This document shows, in pieces, positions 1-9,900 of a stretch of 64,000 bases of DNA. Each line of letters starts with the position of its first letter. Position 1 is the stretch's first letter. Position numbers and translations under genes: made by a program. Source of the DNA: Isoetes taiwanensis (Eukaryota; Streptophyta; Lycopodiopsida; Isoetales; Isoetaceae). The stretch is from NCBI GenBank assembly GCA_021234155.1, contig JAJEKV010000041.1, positions 4,146,829 to 4,210,828 of the forward strand, read 5' to 3'. The notes below the pieces were generated by a model. That model ran no database searches, was not told where the DNA came from, and worked only from the letters and a program-made list of their open reading frames with translations.

Positions 1-763
1 AAAAATGATAAACTCTTTGGAATATAGAGGCAACCATACCCTGCAGAATCACAAACTTAGTATTTACAGCATTATGCTATGCGTAACATCCGGCGGACCA
101 CGCACGGAAGGTTTTACGGATGGATCGAAATTATAGACCCAAATTGCTCTCTTTGAAAGTGCACTCGCCGCCGCTAGGCATGCTGTAGAAGTAGACATGG
201 CTCCAGAAGCTAATGTAGTGGCAAGCAAACTCACGGTTGTAAAGGTATAGGATACCACTGATACTGCTGGCACATTATCTAAAATGATAAAGAAGAAGAT
301 CATTCTAAGAAACAAATGCCATTGCAACTTAAGATAATAAAGATAACAGAAAAGATTAATAAAGTATTTAAAAACGCAAAGAACTTACAAAGGGTTTAGC
401 CGCAACATGTTGGACCTATAATTTGGATTTCCAAAGAATATCAAAAGATCTATTTTCCGAACCATGGCAAGGATGATAGTGTTCCTAGATATGTATATCT
501 CTGCTAGATACATCCTTTTGACACTTCTTTAAAGTCGTGAAATGAAACCCGAATAAGCTCGGATGGCTTAATTATGCTAAATTGACGAAATGGGATGTAA
601 CTTGCCTTGTTATATTTCCTTCGGACATGGCAATGTCCGAGCAAAATAGAACACTTGGTTTAGAGAAACGTAATCATTATCTCAATCAAAGGCCATTGGT
701 TGTTCGGATCTTGATGTTGTACTCAGCCTCACCTCGGGTTTCACAGCATCTAGATGCATAGAA

Positions 764-1075
764 TCATATGACAGCCATATCACACATGGGAACAATGATT
801 TGGTCTGTCAAAACTAAGGGCATATAGGCAGTACCATAGAGAAAAACTTTTGGGATTACGGATGACACAATTGTTCCATACATGCTCATCACGGTTGAGG
901 CATCAAATGTGATACTAATTACTCCTAGATCTGGGACATCAGTGAGCTGCAAGAGCACATATTAGCTATGTATATCAAGAATACACGAAGTACCTGAAAA
1001 TCAAACCTCCGTCCACCATGATTCTTGTGCCGGATATGATGGAGAACCCCAGTGCTTGCATGAAGCATACTCAAG
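764..1075 (-). CDS. Unknown two-exon fragment, hypothetical
   Basis: I do not recognise this protein. On the minus strand a coding stretch covering about 994-1075 (containing HASTGVLHHIRHKNHGG) ends at TTTCAG|GTAC. A second stretch begins after TTGCAG at 946 and runs to a TGA near 764, with the hydrophobic segment TIVSSVIPKVFLYGTAY. The implied intron (947-993) is only 47 nt, short for a plant, so the splice model is doubtful. Another minus-strand open stretch at 64-327 (hydrophobic N-terminus) could belong to the same broken gene, but nothing links them. No domain is visible. It could be chance coding. Confidence 0.2.
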
Positions 1076-1439
1076 AGGCTGCTACTCGAGTTGCCATGAT
1101 CGTCCTCGCCATTTGCAGGAACTAACGTAACTAAGCCCTAATCCGACCTCCAAATGCCAAGAGATATTATCGATCTGACTATGACGAAGCAGATGCATAT
1201 ATGCACCGATGCAGGACGAAAACTTCCTAAATCCGGCCAACAGCACGTATCTTCTTCGTAGAAATCTTCTTCCCAATTTTTGGAAAGGGGCAAAATAAAC
1301 CAAGAAAAACTTCTTTCGATTTTTGGATCGCCGGAAGTTTTTACCGGCTGCCAAAACCCACAAAATCATAGGAAATCAAGTTAAAAAAAAAAAATCCAAA
1401 AAAGTTTTTGGTCAAACCTGAAATTTCCAAATTAACAAG

Positions 1440-1630
1440 ATCGATTGTTGTGCTGAATTAATACTTGATTCTAAAACTATGCTCTAGTATGTTGTTGTGC
1501 TGAATTAATACCTATGTTGAATTAATTCTGAAACTATGCTATGTTGTGCTGAATTAATTCTGAAACTATTCTGAAACTATGCTCTAGTATGTTGTTGTGC
1601 TGAATTATACTCTATGTTGTTGTTCTACTA
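1440..1630. repeat. Degenerate AT-rich tandem repeat
   Basis: Imperfect units built from GTTGTTGTGCTGAATTAAT and CTGAAACTATGCTCTAGTAT recur about four times with internal deletions. No gene is visible between this array and the PPR relic that starts near 2.1 kb. Confidence 0.6.
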
Positions 1631-2101
1631 TATTTGTACAGATCTAGGTCTGATGCATTATTGTCTCCTTTTGCTACTTGCAACCTTGCTACTTTAACTT
1701 CCAAATTTTGTCGTAGTGCATCTTCCAAATAATGAATGCTCAATGCCCTTGCTGACATAAAAATCACTTCCGCAGAAGTATTGCAGGCATTTTCTCAGCG
1801 TTGTAAGATTACGAAAGCAAAAGGCAATCTAGACTTATGAATTAAATCCATTGTGTTATTCTTCTTATTCTTGCATGATATGTTATGATGTGTTTCGCTA
1901 CCATTTGCCTCTGAATATCCTTGTTAGCAATATAAGTTAATCCACATTTGCAAGTCATTATACCTGCATAAATTGTTTTACAAGGAAATCAAGTTATCAA
2001 AGTGCTTTCCCTAAATGATGAAGTTGTCTCTCTGCTTGTTCCACTTCAAAACTGTGGTCTTGGGATGGATCATGTCCTAAGGGCAATTGTGAAAAGTTGC
2101 A

Positions 2102-3320
2102 TTGGTTGTTTATACAAGAACCATAGCTGATGCCCATTTATTGATGCAGAAATATCAGTATTACTCTAAAGAGGCAGCATCAGAAGGATCAAGAAGATTT
2201 AATGAAATTCAGGCTTATCTGATTACTTGCGTGGCACTTCTATTGGGAAAACTTAGTCATCAATTATTAGAGGCAGTAGAATTGGATACCCTTGTTATGA
2301 ATTCCTTTGTTAAAGATGTATGGTAGATATGGAAGGTTGGTTGATGCAAGTGCAGTCTTCAACAAAATAAGCGCAGTCTGCAATGATTTTATTCTTTAAA
2401 CTACTGTTGGAAATGCTCTAATTGATATTATGGGAAGTGCAGATATTTGGAAGAGGCACATATAATATTTGGTAGAATGCCAAAGCATGATGTGATTTCG
2501 TGGACATCCATGCTTACAGCAAATGTGGTGAATGACAATTTAGAAGGTGCACAGTTCATGTTCAACAGCATGGCAGAGCCAGACCTTGTCTCCTGGACTA
2601 CCATGCTTACAGCATATTCTCAAAATGGGTACAATATCAAGGCTTTGCAACTTTTCCATCAAATGGAGATGGCAGATATAATCCTTGATGAGGTTGTCTA
2701 TGCAGCTGCCCTTGATGCATGTGCTGCCATGGCATTCTCGTGTGAAGGTAAACGAATACACAATCTAATTGTAAATAGCGGAGTTGAATCGCACGTTCTT
2801 GTTGGCAATGCACTCATCAATATGTATGGCAAATGTGGCCATTTTGAAGTTGCAAAGCTTGTTTTTGACAAGATGCCATTGTATGATAAAGTATCATGGA
2901 ATGCCATGCTAATAGGATATGCTCAAGCTGGTCATGCTAATAATGCTTTCAAAAATGTTCCAACAAATGCAGGTTGAAGGCATGATGCCAGATAATATCA
3001 CTATGCTTGGAATACTGTCTGCATGTACTTATTCTGGCCTGATAGATAAGGGCTGTTACTACTTTGTTTGTGTTCAAGATTATGAGGGTGTTCCTACCGT
3101 GGAGCAGTCCCACTGTCTGGTGGACCTTATTGGGCGAACTGGATAAATTGACGAGGCAGAGGATTTAGTTGAAAATATACAATGTGCATCTATTCCTAGT
3201 AGGTTGACAACTCTTCTTGGTGCTTCTAGGGTTTATAAGGATTTGAAATGTGCACAACGTGCTGCAAGCCATCTATTTGCATTAAAATTACATGATAGCG
3301 ATGATTCTAGTGATAACTGA
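2102..3320 (+). pseudogene. PPR protein pseudogene (PLS-type)
   Basis: This is a relic of a pentatricopeptide-repeat protein, a family of organelle RNA-binding factors. The central open stretch 2447-2977 carries PPR repeats: DVISWTSMLTANV, DLVSWTTMLTAYSQNG, VGNALINMYGKCGHFEVA, DKVSWNAMLIGYAQAG. Upstream 2102-2326 resembles a preceding L/S repeat (GKLSHQLLEAVELDTLV). After a frameshift near 2960 the reading continues at 2919-3146 with MPDNITMLGILSACTYSGLIDKG. It then passes a TAA into a further PPR/E-like tail to about 3320. At least three frame changes or stops disable it. Its PLS-type pattern is the plant organelle RNA-editing style, but no DYW domain is seen. Confidence 0.85.
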
Positions 3321-3327
3321 TTTTGAA

Positions 3328-3735
3328 TGTACCTGGCTTCAATTTACCCTAGTTATATCATTGTCTGTCTAGGCTGATTAAGGGCAGCAGTGGAAGGGTA
3401 TTTTTCATGATGTTTCAAGAGAAGAAGTGGAATGAAGTTGAGTGTCAACTACTTTCTGGCATCCCTCCCAACGTTTGCAGGATGGAGAATTTTGAAAGTA
3501 TTGATCGTTGAAGAGTAAATTGAGAAAATATAAGACCAACTCGTTGCTTCTTATTTGCAATTGGAAATTGCTCTGTATTAGAATTGGGAGGTATCTGGCT
3601 TCATTTTACCCTAGTTATATCATTGTCCTTCTAGGCTGATTAAGGGCAGCAGTGGAAGGGTATTTTTCACGAGAATACCATTTAAAACCTCGTGTTCCAA
3701 GAGAGGAATGCAATTGAGTGCAATGCTATACAAAT
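3328..3735. repeat. Duplicated ~80-bp segment
   Basis: A segment with TACCCTAGTTATATCATTGT and GGGCAGCAGTGGAAGGGTA occurs at about 3340-3415 and again at about 3600-3675. The stretch after the second copy (GAGAGGAATGCAATTGAGTG) recurs near 32052, downstream of the receptor-kinase relic, so the two regions share ancestry. No gene is visible between 3320 and 4200. Confidence 0.7.
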
Positions 3736-4203
3736 CTTTTATTAAAACTTTGGTATTGGTTTTGCGGAGCAGTAGAATTAAAGATATGAGACACATGTCA
3801 AATTGAACTTAACTGGTTGCAGAGGTTGAAGTGTAAACAGATTTGCAAGCATTGAAATGCACAAGAATGATGGTTATAACAGTCTAAGAATATATAACCA
3901 CTTCTTTACATGTCGTGCGTTATGCTCATGACATACTGACATGTGGCAATTGTGAATTGTAAATTGCTATTTTGTAATGCCAAAAATAGTTTGGTCGTGC
4001 AATTCAACATAGAAAACAGTTCCGGGTCATTGCTTTCTACATGGAAAAGGTAAGAAGTCAAGAAGCTTATACGAATATCAATGAACTGTTTTTCCAGAGA
4101 GTCGTAAGAAACTTTGCTACAGAATATGACCTATTCAGCACATAACTTACTTGTTAAAAATTAGGTAGAATGTATATATGTAGCATCTACTCCAAGAGTT
4201 CAC

Positions 4204-4590
4204 ATGACAATAGAAATGATGCTCTCACTGATTTATTATACAGTAGCACTTCTTCTTGCAGCAAGTGAGGCAGTAAATGGAGTATCTACTTCAGGTTGGA
4301 TAGTGGAAGGAATTGTAAACACCACCATTTTCTCTACTCCTCCATGTGATAAATTTTGTGTCAATGTCTATGGTGGACAATCACTTGTGTTTGCCTATCC
4401 ATGCCTGAAATCAAGAGATAATCCTCCCAAGAATGGATCTATAATGACCAATATGGAACTCTGAAGAATTCTTATAAGCAGGCATGCCTGGTAGCAAGAG
4501 CAGGTGGGGCTTTATCTCTGGCAAACTGTAGTGGTGGTTATAATCAGAGATGGAATATGCAGGGTAACCATATCCAAAGTTCTGTCTAAT
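4204..4590 (+). pseudogene. Secreted ricin-B-type (beta-trefoil) lectin-domain pseudogene
   Basis: The first open stretch (4204-4464) starts with an ATG and a hydrophobic signal-like segment (LIYYTVALLLAA). It continues into CDKFCVNVYGGQSLVFAYPC, the start of a carbohydrate-binding beta-trefoil lobe. A one-base frameshift near 4434 moves the rest into another frame. There ALSLANCSGGYNQRWNM gives the conserved cysteine and Q-x-W-type motif (NQRW) of ricin-B lectins, followed by a TAA near 4590. Only about one subdomain pair remains. There is no enzymatic A-chain-like sequence, so nothing suggests a toxin. The original may have been a secreted lectin or a receptor-kinase ectodomain. Confidence 0.6.
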
Positions 4591-4599
4591 TCAACAGGG

Positions 4600-5470
4600 T
4601 CGAAATCATTCTTCACATTCATAAGTCGTATTTAATTAAAATGGGTCTCATTCCATTCCCATTTTTTTTTGGAACCCTGTTATTTTACACAAAAAGGAGC
4701 TAGGAAAATTACTCCGACTCAAAAATTGTCCATAATTCGAATATTTGTCTGTTAGTGTGGGTCCAAGCTTCCTCCCAGTTTTCTCAGATAGGAGTCGAGA
4801 ACAAGAACAATACAACTCAAACAAAGGAATTTCATTACAGATTGAAACCAAAGTTGTAGTTGAAAAAGAATTTTTATTAATAAATTGAATAGGTACAATG
4901 TATTTCACATCAGACGCAGAGACCATGGCGGTCTTGCTGTCACTACAGTTACATCATCGTGGTAGGTAGTCCACCTTAGGGGATTAACGTGCAAGGCTTC
5001 TTCTTGCCGTCTGTAAGCCTAGGGGGCAACCTGAAGAATGTGGAATGCCTCACGAGAAGGTGCCTCGGGAGCCAACCGCTGACCTGTCCACCCGATTTCT
5101 CCACTCTCCTCTCGCAGCTTTTCATCGAATATGCTCCTTCCCCAACCTCTGTGGATGTCATGCAATGCTTGCAAGATGCTTTGATTCGAAATTTTCTTCC
5201 TCTCTTCTTCATCCCGAGCGTCTGCATAGCGTCTGCAATCACGAGTAAGCTTATCCCAAAGGCCGGGTAAGAGTGTAGCGTGGCCCGGGATCGTGCCCGA
5301 GGCGGGATCTCAGTGCCGCTGGAGCGGTCTGTGATGCCCGAAGGGATGCGTGCGTGGCCGGGATGCGTGCACGAACCACACGGAGCAAGGAGAGTCCATG
5401 ATTAACAATTACGGTGCCATTAGTCAAAATGAAGAAAAGAATAGAGAATTCAAAATACAATGGAAAACAT
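4600..5470. other. No gene recognised
   Basis: Short open stretches on both strands overlap each other and carry no recognisable domain or splice pattern. The part from 5260 to 5400 is relatively GC-rich. I see no structured RNA or transposon end here. Confidence 0.4.
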
Positions 5471-5474
5471 TCAT

Positions 5475-5870
5475 TCCATATAGCTGCATCCAATCACGTG
5501 AGAAGTAGTGCCTTTCTCGACTTGCGAGTCGAGAAAGGCCCTGGAAAGTCAAAGTACAACCATTTTCATTAGAATATGGCTGCATCCATTCACACGGAAG
5601 CATACAAATGGTCTCATGAACGGGACAAGCAGTGCCTTTCTCGACTCGCGAGTCGAGAAAGGCCCTGGATAGCCAATGTACAACCATTATCATTATAGAA
5701 TATGGTTGCATCCAGTCACACAAACAACCATACAAATGGTTTCATCAATAGGACAAGCATGCCTTTCTCGACTCAGCATGCCTTTCTCGACTCGCGAGTC
5801 GAGAAAGCCAGCGAAAACTCAATGTACAAGTATATTCATTACAAAATATAGTACATTTCTTCACGTTTCT
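5475..5870. repeat. Three ~125-bp tandem units, each with a CTCGACTCGCGAGTCGAG palindrome
   Basis: Each unit runs from GCATCCA-TCACA through ACAAATGGT-TCAT and a palindrome to GTACAA-C/A-ATT-TCATTA. The palindromes lie at 5511-5538 (28 nt, one mismatched pair), 5635-5662 (28 nt, perfect) and 5782-5807 (26 nt, perfect). An extra half-copy lies at 5762-5775. The array lies just beyond the stop codon of the minus-strand FCP1-like gene, so it would be in its 3' UTR or immediate downstream region. Confidence 0.9.
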
Positions 5871-5909
5871 TTACAAAATTCACACAATTTTGCTATCTGA
5901 AAGCAGAGG

Positions 5910-7470
5910 TCACTCTTCTTGATCACCATAATATTTGTCGTCCATAGCTTTCATGATCGCGCTGCTCTCTGGATCGACCTGCTTGAGGTTCGGAAAGCTC
6001 CTAATCACATCGGCCACAAGAATGGCAAACAGGGATTCTGCCAACACAGGAATGAGATTGAAAGACAACCACCTATCCGTTTCATACTCTTCTGGTCGAT
6101 AACTCTTGGCAACGATTGTATTGTCCAAGTTATGATAGAACTTGTAGGCGGAGTCGTTTATGATCAGCGTGTTGTGTTTGTTAAAGTCCTGGTATGCTTC
6201 ATAAACCCTTTCCAGCCTTTTCACCATAATAGGCTTCCCCTTTGTGATGGCTAGATCGAGGTCTGACACATGCTCGACCCTTTCGTTTCCCCAAACAAAC
6301 TTGAACTTCAAAACTGGAAGGCCGAGAATACCAAGGCCATTGACAACATTTTTCTTTGCCATACAAGACCATATGGCCACTTCGAATCCCCGTTGCAGGC
6401 ACTGTTCAATAATCTCCTTTGCTTTAGGCCGAGGATACACGATTTTAGATCCCACTTTTGTCAGCTTCTGCGAGGTGTTAAGCTCAGGGACTTCACCATC
6501 GTGGTATACTGCAGCCAATACTCCATTGACGTCAAATATTATAAGCTTTGTGGGCCCCTCTGGATCCCAGTTTGAGTTTGGCTCTGACCAGATTTCCTCT
6601 TGATCGGGATCCATATGCGGGATCATTATTCTTTCAGGTCCTTTCTTGCTGGCCGCATTGTCTTGTTCTTGACTGCCTTTTTTGGATGCAGTATCCTCCT
6701 GATGAACTGAACTGCCACCAGATCCCTGTGATAGTGTCAATGATCCAGATTGGTTGCGCTCGATGTCCCTAGAATGATGAAAGACGTCAGTTACGAAAAG
6801 AGATTCTCGACTCATGAGTCGAAAAAGGAAAAAGTTAAAGACTCGGAGGTTTCTCGACTTGTGAGTCAGAAACACTCCGAGAGCAAAGTGAACTCGCCTC
6901 AATCTCAGATTCTCCAGAATTTGTTCCGCAGCATTCTCGTCTAAACCTTGGACATCTCCGTCATCTTTATCTCCCTGGCTGTCAGCTTTGTCTCCGTCAT
7001 CATCGTCCTTACTACTTCCAGCTGTCTTCCTCTCTTTGAGAGAACAGGCCATTCATGTACCACTCGCATACAATATGATCTTCCTCGACCAAGCTGGTTA
7101 TGAAGTACTTGATAACTCTTGGCCGGATAGAAATTCTATGTATTGGATCTGTCGCACCATCAGTGCTGACTGTGTCAATCAATGGCACATTATCCATAAA
7201 TCTGCCGCCCTTCCAGGGTTTCATATGCTCTTGAGAAATCTTGAACTTATCGAGATAGTGGCGCTCGCTAGAGCACCACTTGTCCAGGTCTGCATTCGAT
7301 CTTGAAACCATAACCAAAACTATATTGGCAAAACTTGGTGCCTTCGGCAGGCCAAGTCTACACTCATGTTCCAGTTCGTATATGGAATACAAGATCCTAT
7401 TGATGAAGTTAATATCAGCTGTCCATTGTGACACACCAGTTGTCTGATTGCTCGGCATGAAAAGATAAAG
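5910..7470 (-). pseudogene. 3' part of a split gene with FCP1/NIF-like phosphatase domain
   Basis: Read on the minus strand, 7470-7012 encodes an unrecognised globular part (SNADLDKWCSSERHYLDKF, RVIKYFITSLVEEDHIVCEW). A frame change near 7050 leads to an acidic/lysine-rich linker (SSKDDDDGDKADSQGDKDD) and then an FCP1-like phosphatase domain in roughly the last 220 residues. The domain start reads LIIFDVNGVLAAVYHDGE, with FEVAIWSCMAKKNV and TLIINDSAYKFYHNLDNT following. The usual catalytic DxDx(T/V) reads D-V-N-G-V, so the second aspartate is asparagine; plant relatives with D-L-N-G exist and may be non-catalytic. Residues encoded by about 6773-6900 look like an unspliced intron containing two palindromes. 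The N-terminal side was severed by the LTR element at 7476. Confidence 0.8.
6804..6881. repeat. Two diverged palindromes inside the FCP1-like gene
   Basis: The first copy, 6804-6825, is TTCTCGACTCATGAGTCGAAAA. The second, 6849-6873, centres on TTTCTCGACTTGTGAGTC and lies inside a larger inverted repeat whose outer arms are CTCGGAG (from 6843) and CTCCGAG (to 6881). On the minus strand a good acceptor (TTCTAG) follows at about 6768, so this piece may be intronic. Confidence 0.75.
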
Positions 7471-7475
7471 GAAAT
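7471..7475. other. Left target-site duplication of the 10.45-kb LTR element
   Basis: GAAAT here faces GAAAC at 17929-17933, one transition apart. With one copy removed, the minus-strand reading frame of the host gene joins exactly (DTFSF then LYLFMPSN). Confidence 0.75.
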
Positions 7476-9143
7476 CGTGGCGTTCGGCCAAAGATTATAC
7501 GGTCCCGGGGCGATATCTTGTCTTTGCCACGTCCTGCCATTACCGCCACCCTCGAATCGACGGTAATGCGACGCGTGTAGCGGCTAGTAGCCCCTAGGGG
7601 GCAACTTGCTAGGTATGTGCATTTCTTATTAATGTGCACATGCACATTTATTAAGGTGCACACATTTCCATGTGGGCACATTTAGGTGCACACATTTCCA
7701 TGTGGGCACATTTAGGTGCACACATTTCCATGTGGGCACATTTGGGTGCACACATTTCCATGTGGGCACATTTGGCCACCTAGCTATTAAAGGCAAGTGG
7801 GCCCATTCCCAATTATCCCACATGCCTAAAGGGGATAATTGGAAACCCTAGCCTAACCCCCTTGCCTATTTAAGTAGGAGAACCCTAACTTGTCCATTTT
7901 CGTTCCTAGGGTTTTAGAGCTCTGTTTTGGCTGCCCCAGGGGTCAAAACCGCCTCCCAGACTCTGTCTGAGCGAATTGCCCCATTAGTTTCCCTTGATTC
8001 GGGCAGTTTAGCAGGATGGTCGAGCTCAGGTCAGGAGGAGGAACTCAAGGATCAGGTATTTCGTCAATTTAATAGCCTAAACCATCTTCTAGTCATTGAA
8101 TCAGTAGGTTTAGCCTATTAAATTGCCCATAGCAGCCCTCTAGATCTCTAGATATCAGACTCTAACTAAAGAACCTAACTCTATGATATAGATTAGATCT
8201 AGTTCTTTAGTTCTTCTGTGATGTATATGGTTGATGTATCTCTATGAACTCCTTGTATTGGGAAGGGGGGTAGAGACCTAAAGCTTGGTAGTAGATGCTC
8301 CTAGATTAGCCTCTCTAGCACACTATAGATTCGGCCTGTGCACAAGAACCCCACCTGGTTGTGGGTGAAGGGGCCAGACTGGCTAAAGAGGAGGTTCGTG
8401 TTCTGACTCTTGAACGATCCCTCTGGTGTGTAAGGCCTACCGGGGATCATTGTGACTAGGTCTAATGGCTTGCCACTGCGTGTGGGCAAGGCATAGGCTC
8501 GACACTCGTGGGGTGGTGGATATGACCTTCCAGTGAGTTCAAGTCGAATAAGGGCAGTGGCCCTCTAGTCACCTTGAGTCAGCATGTAGATCTCTGGAGG
8601 GAGTGATCCCTACCTGCCCCATCGGGCCGGGAGATGTAACCCAATGAGACGTAGCCCTTTGGCTATGCACCCGGGCTCTGATCAGTCCCAACACTTTTCA
8701 GCCTACTACTCGCAAAGTGTGCACGGGAGGGGCGGATGGAGTGGACAACCCTAAGCCATGTTCTTATGCCCGACCAAATCCATTGCCATGAATTAAATGC
8801 CCCGCAATGAACTCGGAGACCCAAGCCGTCATCATCCCCTTCGAAGTCCGAGCCTTGGGTAGGATCCTTATGTATGATGCTGATCATTGTCTATGCAGAT
8901 GTTGATGCACCACCGTTCGAGGTGGATATGTGATTATGTTGTATACTGACATGTATGTTTACGCTTCCGCAGCTAGGTAGGCCCTGAGGGAGACGGGGTA
9001 AAATGACCCCTTCACTCTTCCCACTGGGACTCGTTACGGGTGCAGTGATTGTGGAGGGCCCTGTATCAGTATGGAGCTGGTATGGGGGATGAACTCCTGT
9101 TTGTATACGGTGGGTGCACCGTATACGAGTAGGGGATGTCACA
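7476..9143 (+). repeat. 5' LTR (1668 bp)
   Basis: It shares most of its sequence with the 3' LTR, but has about 170 bp (after TATTTCGTCAATT, about 8074-8245) and about 90 bp (about 8698-8790) that the 3' copy lacks. It contains four 30-bp tandem units and a TATA-like TATTTAAG near 7868, which could serve as the LTR promoter. It ends in TGTCACA. Confidence 0.9.
7654..7773 (+). repeat. Four 30-bp tandem units in the 5' LTR
   Basis: The unit is AGGTGCACACATTTCCATGT followed by GGGCACATTT. The same four units occur at 16692-16811 in the other LTR, so the array predates this insertion. Units abut without unique spacers, so this is not a CRISPR array. Confidence 0.95.
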
Positions 9144-9144
9144 G

Positions 9145-9156
9145 TGGTATCAGAGC
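9145..9156 (+). other. Primer-binding site (tRNA-iMet type)
   Basis: TGGTATCAGAGC starts one base after the left LTR end. It is the classic plant retrotransposon primer site complementary to the 3' end of initiator tRNA-Met. Confidence 0.9.
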
Positions 9157-9194
9157 AATGTTCTTGGAGACCAAGAGCAAAGCACTGGCCATGC

Positions 9195-9900
9195 TCCCAG
9201 TAGTACTAACTTGATAGGATTCTCAAACCTCGAAAAATGGGGAAAACTTCTTTTCATTTCCGAAAAATGAGGAAAACTTTTTATTATTTTTGTAGTATAT
9301 GCCAAGCTAGTAACAGTTAAAGTGAATGAGAACATAAAAAGACAAAAATTACTGAGCCAAATAGAATGGTCTCACACGTCGCGCCAGGAAACTTTTTCTC
9401 ATTTCCGAAAAATGAGGAAAACTTTTTCTTATTTTTGTAGTATATGCTAAGCTAGTAACAGTTAAAGTGAATGAGAACATAAAAAGACACAAATTACTGA
9501 GCCAAATAGAAGGACAGATAATGAAGATCTCCAAATTACTGAGCCAAATAGGAGGACAGATAATGAAGATCTCATTTTCAGCCTGGGCGCAACCTGTGAG
9601 ACATTGATCTCAAAACATCTTGAAAAGTCATGAAGATCTCATTTTCAGCCTGGGCGCAACGTGTGAGACATTGAAGATCTCATTTTCAGCCTGGGCGCGC
9701 AAATCTTCAGCCTGGGTGCAACGTGTGAGACATTGAAGATCTCATTTTCAGCCTGGGCGCGCAACGCGCGCAACGTGTCTCCAACGTGTGAGACATTGAA
9801 GGTCTCATTTTCAGCCTGGGCGCGCAACGTGTGAGACATTTTCAGCCAATGTCTCACACGTCGCGCCAGGACAGAAAATGAAAAGTTCATTATTGGTCTG
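9195..9900. repeat. Tandem and duplicated repeats at the start of the retrotransposon interior
   Basis: A segment containing AAGTGAATGAGAACATAAAA and ATTACTGAGCCAAATAGA occurs at about 9310-9365 and again at about 9460-9515. Then CATTTTCAGCCTGGGCGC and CAACGTGTGAGACATTGAAG recur five or more times (about 9570-9840). An inverted copy, GTCTCACACGTCGCGCCAGG, occurs at about 9369 and 9850. Confidence 0.85.

Noticed and set aside
1082-1369. Basic, aromatic-rich minus-strand open frame
   Set aside because: No homology or splice support; the sequence translates A/T-rich low-complexity DNA.
7654-7773. Regular 30-bp repeats reminiscent of a CRISPR array
   Set aside because: The units abut without unique spacers and occur identically in both LTRs of a plant retrotransposon.
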